From Larix kaempferi (lineage: Eukaryota > Streptophyta > Pinopsida > Pinales > Pinaceae), in assembly GCA_027924585.1 (NCBI GenBank), contig BSBM01000260.1:15741001-15805000 (forward strand): DNA of 64,000 nucleotides. Reading direction: 5' to 3'. How positions within the stretch are numbered: position 1 is the stretch's first letter; each line of letters starts with the position of its first letter. A program made the translations under genes and the position numbers. This document shows positions 11,327 through 23,400 of the stretch, piece after piece. The notes below the pieces were generated by a model. The model was not told where the DNA came from. It searched no databases and was given only the letters and a program-made list of their open reading frames with translations.

Positions 11327-12330
11327 AATCCCTGCGGAGCAAGGACTAATAAAGCGAATGAGAGAAAAGGGTCTTTGAAGACCGACTTACTAAAGGAAAT
11401 GGGGACTAGAAATACGTAATAAAACAAGCTGAGTTAGCGTGGCACAAGGCAGATATATCTATCCCACTTAGCTAATGAACTTATATTAAAGTCGTGAGGT
11501 CTTTCGTTATGTTAAAGCATGGGAAGGTGTTAATTCCTCTTGCAAGTGCTATTCAAACACTTTCTAAGTATTTTGTTTGATGCAGCCTATTTTTTTATCT
11601 CTTCCTTTTTAGTCTTTAATTCATTTCTCGTATCTCAATATTCATTAATAAATTAATCAGATAAGTCTATTTATAAATTAAAAAATAATTTATAATTAAT
11701 AATTGAAATTTAATATCGCAACAAAAAATACAAACAATAACACTTATTTCTTTATCATCCCAACAAAAAATACAAACAATAGGATATTTACATGTTTTTA
11801 TATTAAAGTGTTATTATTAAAAATTAAAAAAATAATGTAAAAATATATAATTCTAAATTTAAGAAAATAAAGTATTTTCACATGTACACTATTTCTAATC
11901 AAAACATTAATTATAATATCTAATTATTATTTTATATTTAAAATTATCTTCTAACAATAAACATAATTTTTAATGAAATTTAATATCTTTAAAATTAATA
12001 ATTATATATTTACAAGATTATTTATTATTATAAATAATATCTTTAAGTTTAAAAATCAAATACATAATTCATTGAATAATTACTAATTATAAATGTATAA
12101 GATTATCTTTTAATAATAAATAATATCTTTATGTTATAAATTATAATTATAATTATTTATATTTATTTATTTATATATATATTCGCTATGGGAAAATTAA
12201 GACTTGTAGTCCATGATACGGGGTTGTTTTTCGTCCACTACTATTATATTTTTAGGTGCATCTGCATTGGTCCTACACAAGTGCACATGCTATTCAAGAT
12301 TTGAACTTGCGATGCCACAATGAGTGTCTT
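11327..12330. other. Very AT-rich spacer
   Basis: Long runs of A and T with no open reading frame or recognisable element. Confidence 0.5.
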
Positions 12331-12340
12331 AACAATGCAC

Positions 12341-12740
12341 CTCAAAACTAGAGCACCTGAGTGGGCCTAATGGTTAAGAATATGTCATCTCCATGGAGGT
12401 CAGAAGTTCAAAACCGATAAGGGGTAGGGTTATTATTGGCCCACTATGACAAAGCTCGAACGGTAGGTGATCCTTGGGATAGAGGCTCACCTTAGTGGGC
12501 TTCGGGACGTCTTGGCCCCTGCTGAGTCACAAGTTACTGGTATATCTGGCTTGCGGGCTGTTGGATATACCTTGAGGAGGTTGTTAAGTTCCCATGGTTA
12601 GGCGACCCCTAGGATAGAGGTTCACCCTGATGGGCTTCGAGACGTCTTAGCCCCTAAGGAGTCACAAGTTACTGGTATAACTGGCTTGCGGGTTGTTGGA
12701 TATACCTTAAAAAGCTTGCTAAGTTCCCATAGTTAAAAAA
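12341..12740 (+). mobile_element. tRNA-derived SINE with internal tandem duplication
   Basis: Near the 5' end are a polymerase III A-box-like tract (GAGTGGGCCTAATGGTTAAG) and, about 30 bp later, a B-box-like tract (GAAGTTCAAAACCG), as in tRNA-derived plant SINEs. Flanking direct repeats AACAATGCAC (12331-12340) and AACAATACAC (12741-12750) differ at one base and are the likely target duplication. They follow a short A run. The body contains a 135-bp tandem duplication (12465-12599 and 12600-12734; both copies contain GAGTCACAAGTTACTGGTAT). A relative lies at 27225-27430. Confidence 0.7.
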
Positions 12741-12750
12741 AACAATACAC

Positions 12751-13993
12751 ATTGAGACTATAAATCCTTAATATTAATCTTTATGAATAATTATTTATTT
12801 TACATATTACACTATCTCTATTGCATTACTTTAAAGTTAATAATCATCTAAATTGTGTATCACAATAAATAATAAATAAATTTATGAATTACAATGAAGA
12901 AGCAATAAGTGATTATATTTATAAATTAAAACATATTAGATTAAAGCTAAAAATTATTTATTCTTTTAATAACCTTTCTTCCATTAATTGAAATTTTCAT
13001 TAATCTATAATTTTTATTTAATTTATGATAATTTGAATTATATGATTAGATACAATTCTTATATCATTGTTATACAACACATGTTTGAATCATTATAAAA
13101 TTTGATGCTAACATTTTTTGACAAATTAACTTACTCTATAAAAAACACAATTATAAATTAAATCTAAATTTAATGAAAAAATTAAAAAGAATTAATGCCA
13201 AGAATAAACATAAAGCATATCCCACTTTAATAAGTACACTTTAATTTAATTCATGAAAAATAAATGCTTTAACTATGAAAAATAAATACAACATATCCCA
13301 CTTTAATAAGTACACTTTAATTAATGGAAAATAAATGCTTTAACTATGAAAAAAAATACATTATTAGATGTATACATGAATCAAAATGAGTAAATCCAAA
13401 TCATATAATTTAAATGTATGGAAAAGAAAGGTATTGAAGTTTATTTATAAAAAGTAGATTCATTTTAAAAGGGGATATAACAAATGTCGAGATGGATAAA
13501 ATATCTTGATGCATTTTTTTCCGAACATTTGTACTCTTCAGATCAAGTGTGTAAAGCAATGTTTATGGTTTTAATTTATCTAATTTGTGTAGTTTTATAT
13601 ATATGCCGTTTTAAATGTTTTAAATCTAATTTGAGTTGGCATGTTATTTTTTATAATATTTTGTTATTTTTTATAAAGGACATGTGTCAGCTCCACGATG
13701 AGCATGAAAAGAGTTACACATCCCCTTACTGGGCTGTAGAATGCATCAGAATAAGTGTTCAACAAATTACTTCTAATGATGTTTAGACCTAAGAGAATAT
13801 GTAGTAATCCAATTAATTTATTAGTTAATTATTTTAATTGATTTTTCATCTTTTTAATTTATTATATGATTGTAATTTTTATTTAATTAAGAATAAATTT
13901 ATTAATTTATTTTAGCTATTATTTTTAAACATAGTAGTTATTTATATTAATAAATAAAAGAAAAATATATTGCAAAGTGAGCCTTATTATAAA
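12751..13993. other. AT-rich spacer with a tandem duplication
   Basis: At 13215-13350 a tract of about 80 bp containing CATATCCCACTTTAATAAGT is tandemly repeated. An open stretch at 13484-13786 is hydrophobic and low in complexity, and I do not support it as a gene. Confidence 0.5.
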
Positions 13994-14426
13994 TGTTGGA
14001 GAATATGCACCTCTCTTACCGGGTTGGTGGGGATGCCTATGCAATGATCTTATATTTCCTTCTCTAAATTCTTGTGTTCCATGAGGTTATAATTTGTTTA
14101 TGAACTATTTTGCAAAATCAACACATACTGAGATAATATGTTATGCACCAAATTCTCAAAATAACATAAAAATAGAAAGAGTAACCCAACGTCTTGAGAA
14201 TGGAAGAAAGAGACAAATAGGAAGCCTCTTCGAGGAGGCAACTTCCTTATACAATGTATCAAATGCACAAGAAAATATGACATGATCATAAAGCTAGGTC
14301 TCCTTGGTATATATATATATATATATATGATACAAAATGTGCAATTACAATTAGGGTCCTAGTTGACCAATAAATACTACTAATATAAAAATAGAAATGT
14401 AATGTCATGATATATAGGGCTTAACA
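13994..14426 (-). repeat. LTR of a chromovirus (3' LTR)
   Basis: The 433-bp LTR has matching termini on the plus strand, TGTTGGAG at the left and GCTTAACA at the right (TGTT/AACA). On the minus strand it is preceded by the purine tract GGGGAGGGGCA (14437-14427), the polypurine tract expected before a 3' LTR. It contains an (AT)n run near 14310-14330. The partner LTR was not found, so no target duplication can be tested. Confidence 0.7.
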
Positions 14427-15720
14427 TGCCCCTCCCCTTCAAACAAGTGTTTTCCTCAACACTTGATTAACTCTTGATGTTTTTGCATGAAGAACTCATC
14501 TTCCCATGTCGCCTCTTCTATTGGCAAGTTCTTCTATTTGATGAGGTACTTAGTAATTACTCCATTTCATAGTTACTTGATCTTTGTGTCAATGATTGTT
14601 TTAGGTTCTAGTATCAATTTCCCTTCTTCATCAATCTTTGGTAAAATACTCTGGATTGGGATCTTGTCACCAATTATTTTTTTAGGCAAGAAACGTGGAA
14701 GACTAGATGTGCATGTGAAGATGGAGACAACTTCAATTTGCAAGCCATACTCCCAATCATCGACAACACCTTCTGGGATCATAGTACTTGGGTGCTAATT
14801 TATTGTCTTTTTGTTGCTTGAGGGACATACGGTTTGTATGGTTATAGCCTACAAAATACCCAATCCCCTACAAATTTCCTTTCACTGCAACGCTGATATG
14901 CTTGTTGTTTCATCCTATTTTGTGCTATAGCTAAGTTATATTTCAATAGTCGGAGAACCTCTTGTTGGTTCTCTATGTGATCTTCCATTGCTTAAACCTT
15001 ATATTTATCTTTCAAGGATGATGTGATGGAAGGAGGATGATAGCCATGAAGTGTAATAAATGGTGACATTTTTTATGAAGTATGGAAATGTGCGTTGTAC
15101 CACCATTCTACTAGGGAACTTGACCCATTTTGTTTGTTTATTAGATGCAAAGCAACATAGATACCCTTCTAGGCATTGATTCACAATCTCAATTTTCCCA
15201 TCGGATTGAGGATGGTGCCAAAAGAGCTATGAGCCAATAGAGCACCCAAACAAGAAAATATTTACTTCCAAAAATTACCATGAAAATTGGATCTCTATCA
15301 CTTTTAATAATCTTGGGGGTTCTATGTAGGTTCATAATTGTTTCCATGAATATTGCAACTATTGTACTTGCTTTAAAAGGATGCGAAAGAAAGCAGAAAC
15401 AAACATATTTTGTGAATAAATCCACTACTACCATGATGATAGTCTTTCCTTTTGACTTTGGAAGATCAGTGATAAAATCCATTGAGACCTCTTCCCAACA
15501 CTGACTTGGTATGGCTAGTAGTAGTAAAGGACTTGGTGTCTTGATTGTCTCTCCCTTACTCTATTGGAAAACCAAATAATCTTCCACAAACTTTTGGACA
15601 TCGATTTTAAGACCTTCCTAGAAAAAATCTTTCTTAATCCTATGGTAAGTTGGTGCCTTAATGAATCCACACAAATTTATCTTTTGAACTAAAGTCTTGT
15701 AATTATTGAATTATTTTTAA
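14427..15720 (-). pseudogene. Ty3/gypsy chromovirus pol remnant (integrase and chromodomain)
   Basis: Read on the minus strand from about 15700. First comes the integrase N-terminal part (IKAPTYHRIKKDFF, then GLKIDVQKFVEDYLVFQ). Next is the core from 15482, MDFITDLPKSKGKTIIMVVV through HRTPKIIKSDRDPIF, holding two of the catalytic Asp positions. The third catalytic region is degraded. Near 14640-14490 lies a chromodomain-like end (ITKYLIK, NLPIEEATWEDEF). The chromodomain places it in the chromovirus branch, which inserts by recognising chromatin marks. Stops and shifts occur throughout, so it is inactive. The 5' part of the element is absent. Confidence 0.8.
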
Positions 15721-15801
15721 CCTATTTAATTATTATGTAAACCTCGAATAAAATTATTAAATTAATATTATAATATTAAAGTCATCACATATCTATACTA
15801 A

Positions 15802-15814
15802 CTTCAAATTAAAT
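15802..15814. repeat. Target-site duplication, 5' copy, of LINE
   Basis: CTTCAAATTAAAT at 15802-15814 is repeated exactly at 18582-18594, directly after the LINE A-tail. Confidence 0.85.
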
Positions 15815-18323
15815 GCGAGCCGATTAAAGCCTGTCTTTTCGCAATTTATCTCTCCTGAACAGTTTGGCTTCCTATAGGATCAGCAGATACATGATGCTGT
15901 TGGTATTGTTCAAGAATTGATACATTCTATTAAATGCAAAAAACGTAGTGCCATCCTGCTTAAATTGGATCTTGAAAAGGCTTTTGATCGTGTGAATTGG
16001 GATTTTCTGACTATCCTGCTTATACAAATTGGGGGTGCCAGCTTTGGCTATTCAATGGATCATGGCGTGTGTTAATACTATGAATATTTCAGTTCTCATC
16101 AATGGCTCTCCTACGTCCTTCTTTAGCTGCTCGAGGGGGATCCGTCAAGGATGTTCGATGTCTCCTATGTTATTTATCCTTGTAATGGATGGATTAAGCA
16201 GGTTAATTCGGCAAGCTAGAGAGCAGGCTAAGTTTAAAGGCATTAAACTTACCACAGATTTCTATTTATCACATGTCCTCTTCGTTGATGATGTACTCAT
16301 TGCCGGAACTGCATCGTTGGATGAGTGGATATCCCTCCAGAATATTATTGAGCTCTTCTACAAAGCCTCAGGTATGACAGTGAGCTTGCGGAAGTCCAAC
16401 CTTTACCAATTTATGGTGGATGATGTTAGGTTATCTGATATTCAGTCTGTTGTCCCTTACAACTGTAATAAGATTATTGATGGTTTCTCTTACTTGGGTT
16501 TTCTTTTGAAACCCAACGGGTACCTGGTTAAGGATTGGGATTGGTTGGTTAAGCGTTTTGAATCCCGCATTATGCATTGGACATACCGACTTCTCTCCAT
16601 TGGTGGCAAGTTAACTCTGGCTAAATCAGTTCTGGTGGGTTTGCCCGTCTACTGGTTCTCGCTTCTCACTGTTCCTTGATCGGTGATTAACTCCTTGAGA
16701 AGGCTTATTTTCAATTTTTTATGGACTGGTGGCCTTAAGCGGTCTGCTTTGACTATGGTGGGTTGGTAGAGACTCTCTCTGCCATTCAAATCTGGTGGCT
16801 GGGGATTGAAGGATATTTCAATTTTTAATGATGCTTTGAAATTAAAAAGTCTATGGCGAGCCATCTTTGGAGGCTCTCTGTGGTCTACTGTTATACATCA
16901 GAAATATATCAAGATTAAAATTTCTCATTGGCTACGACAGCCGTGTAAAAAGGTGAGGGGTGTCTCCCCTATATGGAGAGGACTCATGAAGGTATATTGC
17001 TGGTTGGCACATAAGCTCTGTTGGAAAGTGGGTTCGGGGACTGACGTCGCTGTTGGGGTGGACCCGATACTTGGCTTAAATGGTGATTATTCTTTCTCGG
17101 AAGGTCTTTCTGCATCTCTGAGAGCTGCTGGGTTGATTACCCTCAACAGCATTATCAAAAATGACAGGAATGGATATTGGCTTAATGCCTCGGACCTTCA
17201 TTTAGCTCCACCTCTGCGAGAAGAATGGGAATCATATACTCGAGATTTGAACGCAGCAGGTATTCGGATCTCGGCTGTGGAAGATGCTGTCGTTTGGGCA
17301 GGAAACAAGGCTACAGGTACTATTTCGGCACAGACTGCTTATGATTGTATGATACGTAGGTGTTGTATTTTCCCCAACCATTGGTGGTATTTGAAGGTCT
17401 GGCAATGGAATTTTCCTCTGAAATTAAAATGTTTTTGTTGGCTCCTACTGATGAACCGTTTAAAGACATGGGATAACTTATTACTGCTGGGCTGGGCCGG
17501 GCCCAATCGTTGTATATTATGTAAGACACATATGGAAACATGTTTGCATCTTTTTATTGACTGTCCCTTTACAGTTTCAATTATGGAAAAGCTCTATCAC
17601 GTTTTCGGTATTAGCTATGTTTGGAAGGGTTACACTCTTGACGTTTGCCTGAAAGATTGGATGCAAAAATGTAAGCCGTATGCCACATTGCCAATCTTCA
17701 TGTGCTGGGCTATGTGGTCTATGAGAAACAGAGCCACCTTTGAAGATCTGCAATCTGACATTTTTGGAACCTACAGGGCCATACTCTCACTGTTTTTGCA
17801 ATTTCAATCACAGGATGTCGCCCCTGTACAGAGGATTATTGGTGGCTTCCAGTTTAATTTGTTTGAACCTGTCTTATTTTTTGATGGGGCAGCTAGACAT
17901 GGTAATTGCGGTGCGGGAGGGGTGATTATAATTAATCAACATCATCAGTTTTTACTCCGTCTTAAATGTGGAAGAGGTTCGAATATGAAGGCAGAGTTGC
18001 TGGCGTTATGGTGTGTGGTCAAGGTAGCACATATCTTTGGGCTTCCAAGGATCAAAATCTATGGAGACTCATGTGTCACCATAAAATGGGCTAGGGGAGA
18101 ATTCGACATCAATGTTTTGGAACTTGATGGCTGGTGCAGAAGGATTAAAGATGTACTCCGGTCTTTTTGCTCTTTTTCACTGGAACATATCTTCAGAGAA
18201 CACAATGAGTTAGCGGATCGGCAGTCAAAGCTGGCACTGGATGGGGTTGAGGATTTTGTGCTTTGGGAGGAATGCTGGGATCATTCGGTGATCAATGCGG
18301 GATCATATAACATTATGCTTTGA
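15815..18323 (+). pseudogene. LINE ORF2 part: reverse transcriptase, zf-RVT, RNase H
   Basis: Reverse transcriptase motifs run in order: ISPEQFGF, KLDLEKAFDRVNWDF, GIRQGCSMSPMLFIL and the catalytic FVDD (about 16281). A zf-RVT segment follows (about 17440-17580; CILCKTHMETCLHLFIDCPF). The C-terminal plant-type RNase H keeps its acidic residues: FFDGAA (about 17880), AELLALW (about 17990), YGDSC (about 18060) and ELADRQSK (about 18205). Damage: a TAG near 15875, a one-base insertion in a G run near 16031, and stops at 16678 and 16767. The piece from 16806 to 18323 is open for 505 codons. The fragment could not move on its own. Confidence 0.9.
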
Positions 18324-18581
18324 CTCTTCTACTACTCTGTGCTATGATCTTTTGGATTGTTGACATGTCTGTATTTTGTTAGTCCCTATGTGAACTCTAT
18401 TAGAGGCTAGCTGGTACTTTTGGTTTGAAGGCCATCATTTGATGGTTTAGCATCTTTTAGGGATTTAGACTGTAATTCTTGAGTTGTAAGTGGATCCTGC
18501 TTGTGCTGGAGTCTAATCTGTACTATTTGATTCGGCTATTTGAATAACAATAGTATGTTTTTTTTTCGCGGAAAAAAAAAC
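15815..18581 (+). mobile_element. 5'-truncated LINE (reverse transcriptase to RNase H), target duplication intact
   Basis: The element starts inside the ORF2 reverse transcriptase and ends in an A run at 18572-18580. A 13-bp target duplication (15802-15814, 18582-18594) defines both ends and shows insertion by target-primed reverse transcription, with truncation at the 5' side as usual for LINEs. It was inserted into AT-rich DNA next to the chromovirus relic. The 3' UTR runs from 18324. Confidence 0.9.
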
Positions 18582-18594
18582 CTTCAAATTAAAT

Positions 18595-18961
18595 TATTAA
18601 TATCATAATAGCCTTAGTCTTTGAACTATTAAGAAGAGTTGAGGTTTTTTTAAGTAAATGTGTGAAAACTGAAGCTACGTGGTCAGATTTTGATACCGCC
18701 AATGTACAACTGGTGTACGTGACTGCAAATTAAAAAGGTAAGTGTTTTTTAAAAGAAAAGTATTTTGAAATGTGTTTTTAATATGCAAAGATTATTTAGA
18801 TGGTTGAGAGTCTTTAAAGTGGTTTTTATACATAAAGCTTGTTTTTCATTGATACCCTTGGTCACGTATATGCCAAATCACAATGTAGGTCTTAGGTGTT
18901 GAGTCTCACAATGACCTAAATGTTTTTCATTTTTTTATTTTGTCAAACATTGTTTGTGTAA
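18595..18961. other. Spacer between two LINE insertions
   Basis: AT-rich sequence with no gene seen. Confidence 0.5.
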
Positions 18962-20173
18962 GTTTATTGGATTAAGTTCAACCATCAATATACATCGCTG
19001 GTTGTATATATCCTTTGGGAGCTATGGTTGGCTCAGAACCTGTTTATTTTCTGTCATTGTTCATTTGTAGTCAGCCTGTGGAGCGTTGTTCTGGCCATTT
19101 TCTCTGACATTGGAGTGTGGAATGGGGAATCTATCCACCTTTGTTTACAGAATTGGATTAAGTTCAACCATCAATATACATCGCTGGCTGTATATATCCT
19201 TTGGGAGCTATGGCTGGCTCGGAACCTGCTTATTTTTTAAGGCAAGGCGACCTCTCTACATGGCTGGCGAGAAAGGTGGCTGCAGTCTTCTCGGCTACCT
19301 CTGATGCTACTCCACCTTGCCATGATATTCGGGTAAAGGTGCATGGTCCTATCACCCTGCGGTCTGATCTTTTAGCCTTTTTTTATGGGGCTTCTCAGCA
19401 TGGAGGAGCCATTTGTGGGTCCGGTGCAGTTATTATCATAAATCAGTACCATGTTTATTATATCTGGATGAATGGCGGCATGGGATCCAACACACGAGGT
19501 GAACTTCTTGCTCTTTGGATGACCCTATTTTTTGCCAAGCGGAAATCTATTCCTCTAAAGCAAATTGTTGGGGACTCCTTGACAATTATAGACTGGGCAT
19601 GTGGCCACTGCTCTCTTCATTCATTGGCGCTCGCCTCTTGGATGGACATGGTGGTATCACTATTAAATGATTTTCGTTACTTGTCGATCAACCACTTATT
19701 TCGTGAGCACATCATGTAGGCTGATCTACTATCCAAGTGGGCTCTGATGGCAGTTGGCGGTTGTATACATTATGAGTTTTGGTCCCACTCGCTTCTTTCT
19801 TCTTGTGGGAGTGTTACCCTATCAGCGTCCTCCAGCTGGTAGTTGGGATCTTTTTTGGGTGGTTGGGGGTTTTTTGTGGTTGTATTTATTTGTCATTTCA
19901 TCTTTTTTCCTTTTTTCGGCATACTATTTTTTTTGGGCCCTTTTCTCCATAAGATTGGTGTGTTGTGCCTCTTGTGGTTTGACATTTCTCATGGTTCGAT
20001 TGGCTTTCTGGATGTTGTGGACTTTGGCTGTTTGAGACTCATTTCGCCTTGGACTTTGTCGGTTTGATTGTGACTATCTCCAAGTGGAGGATTGTATGGA
20101 CACTTACTCATATATTTTTATTATAAGAATATAGCTATTTTTCTGTTTGAAAAAAAAAAAAAGGTTTATTGGA
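18962..20173 (+). mobile_element. Second 5'-truncated LINE, with target duplication and internal 184-bp repeat
   Basis: Only the 3' end of ORF2 is present, ending in an A run at 20150-20162. GTTTATTGGA occurs at 18962-18971 and again at 20164-20173, a 10-bp target duplication. The element's first 70 bp or so (ATTAAGTTCAACCATCAATA and on) recur at about 19156, so the 5' end carries a duplication of 184-bp period. The coding part includes a zf-RVT-like tail (FIFCHCSFVVSLWS), then RNase H from about 19370. The RNase H begins FFYGAS where the family has FFDGA, so the first catalytic Asp is lost. The Glu (GELLALW) and second Asp (VGDSL) remain, and a TAG lies near 19719. It is inactive. Confidence 0.8.
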
Positions 20174-21188
20174 CGATTTTGCACATAGTAAATATAAATA
20201 ATACAAAGATGAAGGTCATTGCAATATTATTTAAAGGTTCAATCCCACAAATAAACATTCGGCATTGAAATAAATTTCTAACTTCAAATAAAAACATAAT
20301 TTCATCACTTCCAAAATGCTTAACAAAAAACATAATCTCATCATTTCCAAAATGCTTAACAAAAAACAAAGATGTTTCAGAAAGTATTTCAAAAAGCAAC
20401 TAAACAATGTTTTCAACTGTAGAAATATGCATTTCACAATACCTCCATGCCCATGCCTACAACTTACGCCATTTCATTATTAGTTGCCGTCCCACGTTGT
20501 GATTTAAAGGATTTATCATAACTATGTGTTTTGAGATAAATAGTTCTCTTCATGGACAAGTACCACTATTTATCTTAATAGATTGGGTTTTTAAAAAAGC
20601 AAGTGTAAGTAAAAAATATTTTTAAGAGATTTGCACCTTTGAAATCAGATTTATGTGCCATGTGATGTGGATAAGGAAATTGATCGATGACTCAGCTTTA
20701 TTACTGAATTATGTCACTCCTTTCTGTGTTTCTATGATCGTTACTTATGTCTTATGCTTAACTCGTCTTTGCATAAGAGATTGAATATCTCTTTAAAAAA
20801 TTTGGTAATGACAATTCCACATTCCAGCAATAACAATACAAAATATGCATTTTAATAAGCTTCTAAACAATGTATATTTAACTGTAGAAATTTGCATTTG
20901 ACACATTTTTCATTTTGCTTCATCTCATAGTTGAACCTCTATAACTTAATAATGAATTTTCTTCATCCCACCGTGGGACCTCAACTATTTCCTTTATCTC
21001 CACCTATCAATTACATTGGCTACATGACACAACTCCTTTTTCTTGGAAGAAAATGATATTTGAGCCTCTGAACTTTTGAAAGCAAATAAGCTTTTGCCAG
21101 TGAAGAAAATGACATTTTTGTATTTGAAGAGGTTTTTATGAAAGATCCATGTAAATCTTAGCTGGATTTAGTTTGTGCTTTGCAGGAT
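20174..21188. other. AT-rich spacer
   Basis: Contains a short local repeat near 20285-20365 (ATCAT/CTTCCAAAATGCTTAAC). No gene is supported. Confidence 0.5.
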
Positions 21189-21465
21189 TCAAACCTAAAG
21201 GTTTTCTTCGACATGTGGGTCGATAACTCCCTAGCTGGCTAGATTGTGATGGAACTAAACACCGACTTGGTGTCAAAGATTGTCAAGAACTTCATTGTGA
21301 TGTGCACGGGCGAGAGAGGCATTGGCCACTATTCCAAGCCATTGCACTACAAGGGCTCAACATTCTAATGCGTGATCATGGGCTTCATGTGTCAATGGTA
21401 TACTGCATGATCCAGGGCTTCATGTGTCAATGCACTGGTGGGAGTCGATCTACAACGAGAAGTTT
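21189..21465 (+). pseudogene. Cyclophilin (peptidyl-prolyl isomerase) pseudogene
   Basis: Cyclophilins catalyse proline isomerisation. The frame from 21189 reads SNLKVFFDMWVDNSLAG, then a [40 protein letters not shown] and a stop. This matches the N-terminal half of cytosolic plant cyclophilins (NPKVFFDM, IVMEL, CTGE(K/R)[21 protein letters not shown]). A direct repeat of about 46 bp duplicates the GFMCQ segment, and the reading then continues as ESIYNEKF to 21465. No introns are seen in the matched part. An unrelated insertion follows, and a short match to the next expected residues (FKDE) resumes near 21730. Confidence 0.8.
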
Positions 21466-21728
21466 TTTTTTTTTTTCAACAGAGGAATCCCCATGTTATT
21501 AGGATGGATATATAACTTAGGTCGAGGCTAGCCTTAATTTGAGTCGGAAGAAAATATGTCCACCACCAGAGATACTCGAACCAAGTTTTGTGAGAAGATG
21601 ATGACTGCTTGAATACCCCACAGCTCCACCCTGTTCCATATAACTCCCAATCTCAACCTCTAACCCATAGGATTTGAATTGATGATCTATGATAACCAAT
21701 GTGACAATGGTACATAACCAGTTGGCAA
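21466..21728 (-). mobile_element. SINE-like insertion in the cyclophilin pseudogene
   Basis: On the minus strand this segment ends in a pure A run (plus-strand T run 21465-21478). It has a B-box-like GGTTCGAGTATC (21582-21571) and, about 50 bp upstream, an A-box-like TGGAGCTGTGGGG. The cyclophilin reading stops at its A-tail side and appears to resume (TTCAAGGATGAAAA) on the other side. A target duplication could not be made out, so the call rests on the pol III boxes, the A tail and the interrupted host sequence. Confidence 0.5.
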
Positions 21729-22439
21729 TTTCAAGGATGAAAAACATGACCAATTGACAGTTAGCCATTTCAAAGATGAACTGCTAAAAATGCTCCAATA
21801 GTAGTCTAACACATCGAACTGTTTTCATCAAATTAAAATGCGGCACAAAACATGGTTCTTCATTGAGAAAATGTCTTGTGTCATAAAAATGTGGAGTATT
21901 TTAAAGTATATAATCTGTAGAACTCATATGTGCCAATAACCTTCCACAAAAGAGAGACGTAGGGTGAAAATACTCCATGGTAATGGAGAGACTCGAGAGA
22001 TATTTAACTGTGAACCTTGTTGACCTCACCCATTCTAGATTCTGAAACCATCATAATCTTTTTTCGAGACTGGAAAATGTGCAGCAATACCGGTGTCATG
22101 ATAAGCCATGGCAGCCCGCCATTCTACATATGATGTTGCAGATGGGATTGTAAAAATATTCATGGATTTTAATTCTCAAGGTTATGTGAGATCAAGGTTG
22201 AAGATGAAATGTCCATGCCGGATAGATGGTTGTAGATGGAATATTGCCCCTGCCTGATCACTGGATACAGATGACAAATCGCATAAAATAGAGGAAGAAA
22301 ATGGTGGGATTCGACCTTGCACCACTGCTCAACCAGATCTTGCTCCAGCAACGTTCTTCCCAACAGATCGTAGTGACCACCTTCTCTTTGGTATTTCTTA
22401 GCCAAATAGCTCTGACCACAATCATAATTTGCTTACGTA
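21729..22439. other. Spacer without recognisable gene
   Basis: Apart from the few cyclophilin-like codons at its left end, nothing is supported here. Confidence 0.4.
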
Positions 22440-22880
22440 TGTCACACCCATGTGTCCCCTCCAAAAATTAAATATATAAAAAATTATATAATCAAGTAAA
22501 TGTGTGCTCAAATTTAAAACTATATAAATATACATCAAATTTCAATTCTAATAAATCTGTAAGAATAAAATGCATTGTTAAGTTAATAATAGAACAAATA
22601 TTAATTTTGTCATAATTGGAAATTAATCAATAATTAGGTAAAATAATTTTACTTCATATTTAATTAATAAATGCAATTTTTGCCTATTTGTAGGATATGT
22701 GTTATCTTTTACGATTCCAATTGGAATACCAACTTTTACATGTTACACCTTACAACATGAAATAGTTGGCACTTAAATTTGGATAAATAACTATTTTACT
22801 TCATAATTAATTAATTAATGTATTTTTTTGTCTATTTGTAGGATTAAATAGACAATAACAATTGAGTTGAATTCATAAAA
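22440..22880 (-). repeat. Inverted relative of the 53.2-54.4 kb repeat
   Basis: The reverse complement of this stretch aligns with 53.2-54.4 kb. Shared are the GGACA(T/C)ATG-type purine tract start, TTAATAATAGAACAA, GAAGTAAAATA-TTATTTACC and CCAACTATTTCATGTTGTAA, with ATTAATTAATTA runs. It is probably a fragment of the same long terminal repeat in the opposite orientation. Confidence 0.55.
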
Positions 22881-23400
22881 ACAAACAATATAAAAATGAA
22901 ATGTAACACAACATAGCACCTTAAATGAAAGGCCAAACTTCATAAATGCATTGATGGATGTAAATGTTGATGAGGTTTTCCTAAAAATTTTCAGATTTTT
23001 TCAACAAAATTATTTCCAATTGTGGAAGGGAATAGCAAAAAGATAAAAATTGTGATTGGAAGAGAATCCACAAATAACAAAAAACAAAAAAGAAAATTGT
23101 GATTGGAAAGGAATCAACAAAAAGATGAAAGGAAATCAACCAAAAAAATGGAAACTATGTCTAACTTTCCTCCTGTGCTCTGGGAATTTTTCATAAAGGA
23201 ATATATATGTGTGTGTGTGTGCCAATTTTTTTAATCTTCATTTCAATGATATGGGACCATTATGTAGAAATTAAATTAAATAAAAAAAACTAAAACTTTA
23301 ATTACAACTTTAAACATTTTGAAATATTAAATGTATTTGCTTCAAACTAATGAAAAAAAAGTGAAAACAATAATCTATGTCTATAGAGGACTAATAACTA
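22881..23400. other. AT-rich spacer
   Basis: No gene is seen. A short (TG)n run lies near 23210. Confidence 0.5.

Noticed and set aside
14094-14289. Overlapping 63-codon ORFs on both strands
   Set aside because: They lie wholly within the chromovirus LTR and have no homology.
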